A program made the translations under genes and the position numbers. 50,003 nt of DNA from WSZY01 sp964559845 (GTDB taxonomy: Bacteria; Pseudomonadota; Zetaproteobacteria; Mariprofundales; Mariprofundaceae), in contig CAZLJF010000011.1 of the NCBI GenBank assembly GCA_964559845.1, forward strand, positions 1 through 50,003, read 5' to 3'. The notes beneath the pieces are model-generated. The model did no database searches, had not been told where the DNA came from, and saw only the letters and a program-made list of their open reading frames with translations. Numbering within the stretch: the first letter of the stretch is position 1; each line of letters opens with the position of its first letter. This document shows, in pieces, positions 33,020 through 41,269 of the stretch.

Positions 33020-35827
33020 ATGAGCGTGAGAAATATGCAGAACCATGAACGGAAATATGAGCAGGGATACATCTTGGTCACCTCTCTGATCATATTGTCG
33101 CTTTTGGCGATTCTTGGTGTTGTGGGCACGTATAAGGCTGTGGTGGAAACCAAGGTTTCCGGTCTCTCCGCAGACCGCGCCAAGGCGGGAGAGGCTGCAA
33201 AAGCAGGCCTTGAACGGCTGTTCTGGTACTGGAACCAGTCCGGAGGCACAGCCGGAGAGGCGGGTTTTGAAGAGTTGAACGCCATGCGTGGCGATATCAC
33301 CGGCGGCAGTAACGGTACCGCCGGCAATCCGCCTACCAGCGTGGATCAAACAGGAGCACCGTTACCACTGACACCGCCACTGGTTCGTGACCTGTATGGC
33401 GAGAGTCTGGCGGCGATAGAGGGGCGTGCAGGCGGTGATCTGGATGCCTATATCGCCGCCGGTAACAATATCCGTGTTTACCAGTATCAGTATAACGGTT
33501 CGGTAGTGACGGGGCTGAGTGTGGTTGCCAACAGCAATTGGGGGCAGGGCAACGTACCTCAGGTGGCTGTATGGGTTACCAGTTATGATGCGGTTACGGG
33601 AAACGCCTATCCGTATGGTGATGCAAATGTCGTTACTGCGGGATGCAGCACATGCAACATAGTGACCTATGCACTGGGGCGGTCGGGACAGGCCCGGCGG
33701 CTGGTGCGTGAAGTGCAGTCGGTGGTTTCCCGGAAATTGACAGGCGTGGATGCGATTACTAACGCACCGGGATTCGCCTCCTGGCAGGATGCCTGTGATA
33801 ATACCAATCCCACCTCTCCCGGCAGTACATTGAGCTGGTCCGATGCGCCGGTTCCGGATGTGATGATCGAGGCGACGCAGTCGCCCTATATGCCCGGCTC
33901 CAGGCCATCGGGTACAGCGATGTCATCCAATACCAATATGGGGAGAGGCGGTAAGAAGTTCCGTAAAGATGTTAGCAGCACGAGCGAGCTGACCATGGAC
34001 AGCACGCCGATCATTGCCTATTCGCTCCATAATACGGCTTCCGGCGTGCGTGTGAAGGGGGCGAATACAACGCCGATTGATACCACTGCGGCAGATGATC
34101 CTTCGGGACTTCCCACCGATCTGATGCGCACCGGATTAAGCGCGGGAACGGACAAGATAAAGCATTTCATGTCCGGTAACGAGTTCCGTAACAAGCCGTT
34201 GTTCAACCTTGATGCCTATCGATGGGCGGCGGAGCAGTTCACCTGCCAGAATGCCGGCAATCCGGCGGATACCAGCAATGGCGCATATTGTGGCAAGGCG
34301 GAGCAGCTCCGTAGTGTCATGGGTTCTCCGGTTCCGGTAACCGGACGGCTGACACTGCGGGAATTTGCTCAGAATGTACGGGACGCCCGGCCGATGTTCG
34401 GTATCGTGCGCGTGATGTGGCCGACGGGCGTGTTTAAGCCGAATGTTGATACCTGTGTATCAGCCGGTGGCCGGCAGGTCTCGCTCTATGATTTGACCTC
34501 AGTCAACGAGATTGCCAGCGGGAAGGATCTCTTTCCGTTCCCCGATGGGCCGGTCAACATCGGTAGTAACTCCAGGGTGATCGTTTATGGCATGCTGCTG
34601 ATCGACTATTTCACCGACAACGACGGCGACGGCTATTTTGACGCGACCAGCGAGCGGCTGATTGAGCCGATCGAGTCCACGGACGCCTATCTGAAAGTCT
34701 CGGTTCCGATGCTGGTCAATCCGGCCATGCCGCTCAATGGCGGCACTACCGGCAATTTCTTTACCATCGCGCCATCCACGGCACCTGCGGGAAGCACCAA
34801 CAACCTGGCCACGACGAATCGGGTTAACGGTAATGCGTCTGTTTCCGGCCGCCAGAATGTCAATCTGGCATCGCCCTATGACGGCTGGTTTCCGCTCTCC
34901 GAGGGATTGACTCCCGCCGTTAGTACCAGTGACGGTTCGATGGCATTGATGGATCTTGCCCACGGAAATCCACACGGGAACGGGTTGATCGGTGCGGCTT
35001 ATCAGATGATGCAGCTTGGCAGTAACGGGCTCGGGCAATTGGCCGGGGATCTTCTTGTAAACAATCGTAGTCGGCTCTCGTACTATTACGAGCTGATGTA
35101 CGCCACGGCGGATCGGAGCGACCCCTTCTCCTGGCCGATAACATCCAGTTTCCCGGGAAGATCCACTTCCTTCTGTATCGGCGCTCAGGATTGCGATGTT
35201 AGCAGCAATCATGATGGCGATAAATTTCACCTGCTTTTTCCGAACGGCTATACACATGGTGTCAAGGCGGCACTGGCGGCATTAAACATGACTGCCGATG
35301 AGTGGAACAACCTGCTCTCCGGCAATGGCGGGAGAAGCATCAGCGATCTGGCGGCGCAGCATGCTTCGTTGTCAGATTATGGTAACGGAACCTATCCGAA
35401 GGGGTCGCCGTTCGGCACGGATGGCGTGGTAACGGATAGCGGCATAAACGCCGCCGCAACGATTCAGGCGAGCCAGAACGACTATTTCCGTATTACCAGA
35501 GATACTACGACAGGTTACGGTATCCTTGACAGTGATTTCGCGGATCTGCCCGCAATCGCCTACTCCGGAGGGTTGATTGATACCCACTCCTATAGCAATG
35601 TCGGCGGTATCCTCTATACGCCGGGTCCGCTGGAGTGGGAGCCTGGCAACAAGGGCGGGCTTGGCTATGTCGCCGGCTCGGTGATTACCGGTATGGGGGT
35701 CTATAATAAGAGTGGCGGCGATAAAGCGCACCAGGTGTTTGTGTTCGACCCGCAGGCTGTTGACAATATCGCCACCATGACAACAAGCCTTGCGATGCTT
35801 CGGTATGCGTGGCAGGAGCTGAAATAG
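33020..35827 (+). CDS. pilX: very long PilX-like pilus assembly protein
   Basis: A 935-aa protein starting at ATG 33020 with GGGAGG in front. The N-terminal 60 residues fit the PilX_N helix: QGYILVTSLIILSLLAILG followed by VETKVSGLSADRAKAGEAAKAGLE. PilX proteins are usually below 250 aa, so the remaining 850 residues form an extra exported region. Within it, DNDGDGYFD (residues 533-543) is a DxDxD calcium-loop motif like that in PilY1, and MTADEWNNLLSGNGG precedes the end. No PilY1 gene is in this operon, so this protein may take over a tip or adhesin role. That is inference. Confidence 0.75.
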   Translation: MSVRNMQNHERKYEQGYILVTSLIILSLLAILGVVGTYKAVVETKVSGLSADRAKAGEAAKAGLERLFWYWNQSGGTAGEAGFEELNAMRGDITGGSNGTAGNPPTSVDQTGAPLPLTPPLVRDLYGESLAAIEGRAGGDLDAYIAAGNNIRVYQYQYNGSVVTGLSVVANSNWGQGNVPQVAVWVTSYDAVTGNAYPYGDANVVTAGCSTCNIVTYALGRSGQARRLVREVQSVVSRKLTGVDAITNAPGFASWQDACDNTNPTSPGSTLSWSDAPVPDVMIEATQSPYMPGSRPSGTAMSSNTNMGRGGKKFRKDVSSTSELTMDSTPIIAYSLHNTASGVRVKGANTTPIDTTAADDPSGLPTDLMRTGLSAGTDKIKHFMSGNEFRNKPLFNLDAYRWAAEQFTCQNAGNPADTSNGAYCGKAEQLRSVMGSPVPVTGRLTLREFAQNVRDARPMFGIVRVMWPTGVFKPNVDTCVSAGGRQVSLYDLTSVNEIASGKDLFPFPDGPVNIGSNSRVIVYGMLLIDYFTDNDGDGYFDATSERLIEPIESTDAYLKVSVPMLVNPAMPLNGGTTGNFFTIAPSTAPAGSTNNLATTNRVNGNASVSGRQNVNLASPYDGWFPLSEGLTPAVSTSDGSMALMDLAHGNPHGNGLIGAAYQMMQLGSNGLGQLAGDLLVNNRSRLSYYYELMYATADRSDPFSWPITSSFPGRSTSFCIGAQDCDVSSNHDGDKFHLLFPNGYTHGVKAALAALNMTADEWNNLLSGNGGRSISDLAAQHASLSDYGNGTYPKGSPFGTDGVVTDSGINAAATIQASQNDYFRITRDTTTGYGILDSDFADLPAIAYSGGLIDTHSYSNVGGILYTPGPLEWEPGNKGGLGYVAGSVITGMGVYNKSGGDKAHQVFVFDPQAVDNIATMTTSLAMLRYAWQELK

Positions 35828-36297
35828 TGAGAGGTGAAAGGTGGGTGTCCCTTTTGGCTGTCATGGCCCTGGCCTGCGGCAGTGCGGTTTCGGCGGAAAT
35901 ATATCAGTGGCGTGATGCCGGTGGCCGGATTCACTTTGTGGATGATCCTTCGAAGGTCCCGGCCAAATATCGGGAGAAGGCAAAAAGGAATGTGGATGGA
36001 TTGCCTGCAATCTCTTCGGAAAATACGTCAAAGGCGGCTGTGGAGCATGAGGGGAAGGCAAAATGGGAGATGTATTGTGCGGAATGTCATGTGGCCGGGC
36101 AGGAGCGGGAGCGTGGAAAGGTGTCCCTTTTTCCTGTGTTGATTGATAGTGGCACAAAATATCCCGTATCCCGGTCAAGGGCTGTCTGGGAGTTTCGGCG
36201 TGCCGCCGATGGCCACTATTCTGATATGGATGCGATCGATATTTCGGATGAAGAGCTGGGATTGATTGCGGAATATCTGCTTGATATGCAGAAGTAA
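35827..36297 (+). CDS. DUF4124 and cytochrome c protein of the pilus operon
   Basis: A 156-aa exported protein starting at GTG 35827 (one base overlap with the previous stop, AGGAG 9 bases upstream). A signal peptide ends near GSAVSA. EIYQWRDAGGRIHFVDDPSK is a DUF4124 domain. About residues 70-156 are a c-type cytochrome module with the haem motif CAECH and a possible axial Met in YSDMDAI, followed by SDEELGLIAEYL, the usual last helix. A DUF4124-haem fusion in a pilin operon is uncommon. Its role could be redox sensing or electron transfer. Confidence 0.78.
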   Translation: MRGERWVSLLAVMALACGSAVSAEIYQWRDAGGRIHFVDDPSKVPAKYREKAKRNVDGLPAISSENTSKAAVEHEGKAKWEMYCAECHVAGQERERGKVSLFPVLIDSGTKYPVSRSRAVWEFRRAADGHYSDMDAIDISDEELGLIAEYLLDMQK

Positions 36298-36366
36298 ATG
36301 GTGGCTTTCAGGGATTCCTTTCCACCAGACAGAGAGATACAGGTTGTGCAAATGTTCAAATATGGG

Positions 36367-36396
36367 TTGACATTATCCTTTTAGATAAGCTAATTT
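36367..36396 (+). promoter_or_regulatory. sigma70-type promoter of the pilMNOQ operon
   Basis: TTGACA at 36367-36372 and TAATTT at 36391-36396, spaced 18 bp. They lie in the 140-bp gap before pilM. The start of pilM is GTG at 36438 with GGGAGG upstream. Confidence 0.5.
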
Positions 36397-36437
36397 GCGT
36401 TTATATGTGTGAGTAAAACATCAACCTGGGAGGGCAA

Positions 36438-37514
36438 GTGGGCCTTTTTTCAAAGCGTAATGAAGGATTGGTCGGCATCGATATCAGTGCCACAGGTGTC
36501 AAGCTTGTAGAGCTTGGGCATGGCCGTTCGGGCTATGAATTGAAGTCCATGGCGATTGTTCCCCTTCCCAGGGATGCCATTGTTGAAAACACCGTGATTG
36601 ATTCCATGGCAGTCTCACAGGCGCTGCTTGATGCCATGGAGATCGCACGCCCTTCCAGCCGCAAGGCTGCTATTGCAGTATCCGGCAATGCGGTGATTAT
36701 CAAGACCGTAACCATGCCGACTGCAACCGAATTTGAACTGGAAAACCAGATCGAGTTTGAGGCGGATCAGCATGTTCCCTATGATATTGATGATGTCTAT
36801 CTGGATTTTCAGCTTTTGGGTGAGGTTCCCGATTCTTCCGAAGAGATGGAGGTTGTGCTGGTTGCCTGCAAGCGGGAAGTGGTTGATGACTATCAGCTGG
36901 TATTGAGTGAGGCTGGCATTGAGACGAAATGTGTTGATTGTGCAGTTTTTGCACTTGAAAACGCACTGGAAATTATCGGCAGTGAGATCGAGGATATTTC
37001 GGTCGAGCCTCTGGATGAGGAGGCCTCAGGCGCTGTTGCCCTGGTGAATATCGGCGCCAGCCTGATTAATATCAATATCATGATAAAAGGCCAGATGGCA
37101 TTTGTTCGTGATCAGTTTTATGGCGGCCAGAATCTTACGGAAGAGATTCAAAAAGAGCATAATGTAAGCTATCAGGTTGCTGAAGAGATGAAAATAGAGC
37201 GCTTTTCAGAGGTGAGTCCGGAGGCGCTTGAGCGCTTCTATGTGGGATTGACCTCCGAGCTTGTCCGTTCGCTTGATTTCTATGCCGCAAACCATGCGGA
37301 GCACCCTGTGCAGAAGCTGCTGCTGAGCGGAGGCAGCGCGTTGCTGCCCGATATAGCCAATGAGCTTGAACAACGCCTTGGTATCGAAGCGGAAGTTATC
37401 AACCCGTTTGTGGCAATCAATGTGCCTAAGCGAAAATTCGATATGGATTACCTGAATCGGATCGGACCCTCCATGATGGTTCCCATTGGCCTTGCGATAC
37501 GGAGTTTTGACTGA
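36438..37514 (+). CDS. pilM: type IV pilus inner-membrane platform protein PilM
   Basis: A 358-aa actin-like cytoplasmic protein: LVGIDISATGVKLVELG (phosphate-1 loop), SGNAVIIKTVTMP, EFELENQIEFEADQHVPY and LLLSGGSALLPDIANELEQRLG. Family role: it binds the N-terminus of PilN and helps align the motor. GTG start at 36438. The stop is followed immediately by pilN. Confidence 0.93.
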   Translation: MGLFSKRNEGLVGIDISATGVKLVELGHGRSGYELKSMAIVPLPRDAIVENTVIDSMAVSQALLDAMEIARPSSRKAAIAVSGNAVIIKTVTMPTATEFELENQIEFEADQHVPYDIDDVYLDFQLLGEVPDSSEEMEVVLVACKREVVDDYQLVLSEAGIETKCVDCAVFALENALEIIGSEIEDISVEPLDEEASGAVALVNIGASLININIMIKGQMAFVRDQFYGGQNLTEEIQKEHNVSYQVAEEMKIERFSEVSPEALERFYVGLTSELVRSLDFYAANHAEHPVQKLLLSGGSALLPDIANELEQRLGIEAEVINPFVAINVPKRKFDMDYLNRIGPSMMVPIGLAIRSFD

Positions 37515-38098
37515 TGATCCGCATTAACCTCCTGCCCTATCGCGCCGAGCGGCGGAAAAAGCAGATATTGCAGCATCTTGCTGTTCTGCTGGGATTGATT
37601 TTGATGACCAGCGCAGTACTGTTTTCAGTCGATCTCTATAAAACATCCGAATTGACTACGCTGGAGGATGAGTTTGGCAGTCTGAAATCCCAGAACGATA
37701 TACTGAAAAAGAAAATCGGAAAAATCAGGAATCTCGACAAGCTGCGTGCAGATGTTGAGCGCAAACTTGAACTGGTTGACCGGCTTCAGGAGGGGCGCTT
37801 CTACTCACTGGTCACACTGAATGAACTGGCTAATGTTATTCCTGAAAATGTGTGGCTGACCGAAATTTCGGATAATGCAGGAGCGATCCGTTTAAGCGGT
37901 CTCGGTGAGAGCAACAAGGCGGTTGCCAACTTTATGCGAGCACTGGATCAGTCGGAATATTTCACGAATATTGGGCTCAAAACCATTGAGCGTACGACCG
38001 TGGGGGATGTGCCGGTACGTCAATTCAATTTAACCATGAAACGGGTGACTGCCAGGGACGGCAAAGAGGAGAAAACAGCAAAGGGACGTAAGCGATGA
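37514..38098 (+). CDS. pilN: type IV pilus alignment protein PilN
   Basis: A 194-aa bitopic protein. The cytoplasmic MIRINLLPYRAERRKKQ is the conserved PilM-binding motif. A transmembrane helix spans about residues 19-39, followed by a coiled coil (TLEDEFGSLKSQNDILKKK) and a small ferredoxin-like domain. It overlaps pilO by 4 bp. Confidence 0.93.
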   Translation: MIRINLLPYRAERRKKQILQHLAVLLGLILMTSAVLFSVDLYKTSELTTLEDEFGSLKSQNDILKKKIGKIRNLDKLRADVERKLELVDRLQEGRFYSLVTLNELANVIPENVWLTEISDNAGAIRLSGLGESNKAVANFMRALDQSEYFTNIGLKTIERTTVGDVPVRQFNLTMKRVTARDGKEEKTAKGRKR

Positions 38099-38715
38099 AT
38101 CTGGATGCGTTGAATTTCGATGTGCTCAAGCCGATTCTTCCCGTTCCGATGTGGCAGAAAATGGCGGCGCTTGCTGCTGTTTTTGTGTTGATGATTGTCT
38201 CCTACCTCTATATGGGGTGGATGCCGCTTCAGGAGAGTATCGAACAGCAGCGGGCGCAGGTTGAGAGGCAGCGCATGGTTCTTAAAAAGAATCAGGCGCT
38301 GGCAAAGGATCTTCCCAGAAAGCGGGAAGAGTTCGCCAGGCTGGAGAAACAGCTGAAGGTGGCGTTGAATATGTTGCCCAAAAAGTCACAGATTCCCGAT
38401 CTCCTGGAGAGTGTATCCTGGGCGGGCAAGGATTCAGGGCTTGGCTTCACCCTTTTTACACCCAGGCCGGAAAGCGTGAAGCAGATTTATGCGGAAGTGC
38501 CTGTTGCAGTCAGCATGACAGGAAGTTACAGGCAACTTCTGACTTTCCTGAAACGTGTTGGAGAGATGCCGAGAATCGTATCGGTTGACAATCTGTCGTT
38601 GAGTCAGGGAAAAACAGGCGGTGATCTGACAATCAAGGGCCGTGTGACCACTTACCGCTTTGTTGAAGCCTCGGCGACTCGGAAAAAAGGCAAGAGAAAA
38701 GGTAGGAAGAAGTGA
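38095..38715 (+). CDS. pilO: type IV pilus alignment protein PilO
   Basis: A 206-aa bitopic protein: a short cytoplasmic start, a helix at about residues 24-42, a coiled coil (ESIEQQRAQVERQRMVLKK) and a periplasmic domain with YRQLLTFLKRVGEMPRIVSV. The C-terminal tail is Lys-rich. In most relatives pilP follows; here pilQ follows directly. Confidence 0.9.
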   Translation: MNLDALNFDVLKPILPVPMWQKMAALAAVFVLMIVSYLYMGWMPLQESIEQQRAQVERQRMVLKKNQALAKDLPRKREEFARLEKQLKVALNMLPKKSQIPDLLESVSWAGKDSGLGFTLFTPRPESVKQIYAEVPVAVSMTGSYRQLLTFLKRVGEMPRIVSVDNLSLSQGKTGGDLTIKGRVTTYRFVEASATRKKGKRKGRKK

Positions 38716-38783
38716 TTATAGGTAGCTGGTGCAGACCAGGCTCCGGGAGGCGAATGATGTGTGATCACGGAGATGCTGGAGAA

Positions 38784-41252
38784 ATGAAACGGAAGTTAAA
38801 TGGCTGGAAGGGCTGTCTGGCGGGGTTGAAGACGTTGTCACTGGCTGTGTCTGTTTTGCTGTCGGTCCTGATTCTGGTTCCGGGCCATGGTGAAGCATCC
38901 CAGATCAATAGTGTTTCCATCATGGATGCCGACAGTGGCGATGTGTTGCGCATCGAGGCGGATAGTGCGCTTGAATACCAGGTGTTTGATCTGGATGGGC
39001 CTCCGCGCATGATATTAAATTTTCCCAATGCCTCGATCAGCAGTGATGTGGGAGCATTGAAGGCTGACGGAGAAGGTGTTACCAGTCTGTTTCCTGTCCG
39101 GAACAAGGATGGTGTCAGGCTCGAAGTCGGTCTGAGTGAATTGATTGATTATGAAATAGAAGAGTCCGGCAATACGCTGGTTGTTCGTTTTGCCGGCACA
39201 GCATCTGAAGAGTCTTCATCTGATGCTGCTGCAATCCTGAAGGATATTGAAGTGCGTGACAGAGGTTCGGTCACCGAGCTTGTACTGCGAGGTGTAAACA
39301 TGGATGCAAATCATCATGCATTTATGTCGAATCAGAATCAGACCTTGACCCTCGATTTCTGGGGTGCCTCATCGAAATTGCCAAAAGAGTTTTATCAATA
39401 CTCCACCCAACGCATCAGGGATGTAACTATCGGTGAGACGGAAGGGCGGGTAAGGCTGGTGGTTGGCCTGCTTCCCGGAGGAGAGATGAATCAGCAGATT
39501 GATGCTGAACCGGGTCAGATGATTGTACGCTTTGGCAAGGTGCTCGCGGAACGAAAGGCATCATCGGTGGTGGTTGAAAGTGTGGATTTCCAGCCCGATG
39601 ATCGCATTGCACATATTATGGTTCGCACCGATGTGGTGAATCCTGTTGTGAATATTACCGAGAAAGACGGCAATGTGGTTGTTGAGCTGAAAAAAGCGCA
39701 TCTGGCGGCTGGTCAGGAGCGCTCACAGGATGTGCGGGCATTTCCGGGACCGGTCAGGCAGATTGATAGCTATGTCGTTGACGATACGGTCCGTATTGTC
39801 GCCCGGCTTCGCGACAAGGTTGATGTGACGTCATTCCAGCAGGGTAATGTGTTTACCGTTAATCTGGAGCCGGAAGATCTCCATCTGGCAAGAATCGGAA
39901 GTGAGGATAAGGATGAGTTCGCCTATTCGGGGCAGAAAGTCACCTTTGATTTCAAGGATATTGATATCCGTAATGCGCTGAAGTTGATATCGGAGATGAG
40001 TGATCTGAACATCATCATGTCTGACGATGTTTCCGGCACACTGACGATGCGTCTGGTTGATGTTCCATGGGATCAGGCGCTTGATCTGATATTATCTGCA
40101 CGAGGGCTCGGCCATGAAAAAATAGGAAATGTGATGCGTATTGCGCCGGTTGAGGTGCTGCGTGCCGAGTATGAGTCGAAGCTGCAGGCCCGTAGAGGAT
40201 CGGAGCAACTGGAGCCGCTTGTAACAGAATTTATCACCCTCAATTTTACCAAGGTTGATGATGTGAAAAAGATGCTGGAGGGGGCATCGGCGAATACAAC
40301 AAAAGGAGGGACAACTCCTTCTGCCGATCAAACTGATTCAACTTCACCTGAGGTTACTGTAGGAATTCTCTCCCCGCGTGGAAGCTTTCTGATTGATGAG
40401 CGCACCAATACGCTGATTATCAAAGATACACAGGCATCCATTAACAGTGTGAAACGTTTGATAGCGACCATTGACAAGCCCGTTCAGCAGGTGCTGATTG
40501 AAGGGCGGATTGTTGAAGCAACTGATAATTTCCAGCGCGATATTGGTGTGCGCTGGGGCGGCTTGTATAATGCGACAACGACTAAGAACTTTCCAAATAC
40601 GATATCAGTCGGAGCTGCGGGTGGTGCAGGTGCTGCAAATGGCATGCTGGTGGATCTGCCCGCAGCGGTGGGTGCAGGAGCGGGTGGAGCCATTGGCCTC
40701 TCTTTAGGCTCCTTTAGTAATATTCTTAACCTGGATTTGGAGCTTTCGGCTGCAGAAGCGGATGATGAAGTGAAAATTATTTCCAATCCAAGGGTTGTGA
40801 CCACAAATCTTAAACCGGCTTTTATCAAACAGGGTGTGAAAGTTGGTATTGTTACACCCGGAACCGCCAATTCGCCGCCAACAACGCAGCTGGTTGATGC
40901 GTTGCTTGAGTTGACGGTTACACCACAAATTACGGCAAATGACGGTGTTATTATGGATATCACAGTTACCAAGAATACACCGACCATTTTTAACAGTCTG
41001 ACAGGCATCGACTCGAAAGAGATCAAGACCAATATCTATATGAAAAATGGTGAAACGGTGGTGATTGGCGGCGTTTATACACGTGATACAGCAAGTAATA
41101 CTTCTGCTGTTCCGGGATTTTCAAAGATACCTGTTTTGGGTTGGCTGTTTAAGAAGAAACTGAAGCGGGATAACAAGACAGAACTGCTGATTTTCATTAC
41201 CCCGAAAATTATGCATACAGTCGGCGCTAATACCGCCGGAAAAAGTAGTTGA
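38784..41252 (+). CDS. pilQ: type IV pilus secretin PilQ
   Basis: An 822-aa outer-membrane secretin. ATG at 38784 has GGAGAA in front; a longer start at 38712 overlapping pilO is less likely. After a signal peptide come AMIN-type beta domains (about residues 35-370), then the secretin N0/N1 part (VTFDFKDIDIRNALKLISEM), a Thr/Ser-rich loop, LIDERTNTLIIKDT, and the secretin core with VLIEGRIVEATDNFQRDIGVRWGG in part and VKIISNPRVVTTN, ending in VPGFSKIPVLGWLFKKK. The length is normal. No pilP gene exists in this operon. Confidence 0.93.
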   Translation: MKRKLNGWKGCLAGLKTLSLAVSVLLSVLILVPGHGEASQINSVSIMDADSGDVLRIEADSALEYQVFDLDGPPRMILNFPNASISSDVGALKADGEGVTSLFPVRNKDGVRLEVGLSELIDYEIEESGNTLVVRFAGTASEESSSDAAAILKDIEVRDRGSVTELVLRGVNMDANHHAFMSNQNQTLTLDFWGASSKLPKEFYQYSTQRIRDVTIGETEGRVRLVVGLLPGGEMNQQIDAEPGQMIVRFGKVLAERKASSVVVESVDFQPDDRIAHIMVRTDVVNPVVNITEKDGNVVVELKKAHLAAGQERSQDVRAFPGPVRQIDSYVVDDTVRIVARLRDKVDVTSFQQGNVFTVNLEPEDLHLARIGSEDKDEFAYSGQKVTFDFKDIDIRNALKLISEMSDLNIIMSDDVSGTLTMRLVDVPWDQALDLILSARGLGHEKIGNVMRIAPVEVLRAEYESKLQARRGSEQLEPLVTEFITLNFTKVDDVKKMLEGASANTTKGGTTPSADQTDSTSPEVTVGILSPRGSFLIDERTNTLIIKDTQASINSVKRLIATIDKPVQQVLIEGRIVEATDNFQRDIGVRWGGLYNATTTKNFPNTISVGAAGGAGAANGMLVDLPAAVGAGAGGAIGLSLGSFSNILNLDLELSAAEADDEVKIISNPRVVTTNLKPAFIKQGVKVGIVTPGTANSPPTTQLVDALLELTVTPQITANDGVIMDITVTKNTPTIFNSLTGIDSKEIKTNIYMKNGETVVIGGVYTRDTASNTSAVPGFSKIPVLGWLFKKKLKRDNKTELLIFITPKIMHTVGANTAGKSS

Positions 41253-41269
41253 TATTGCGAGGGATTGAT

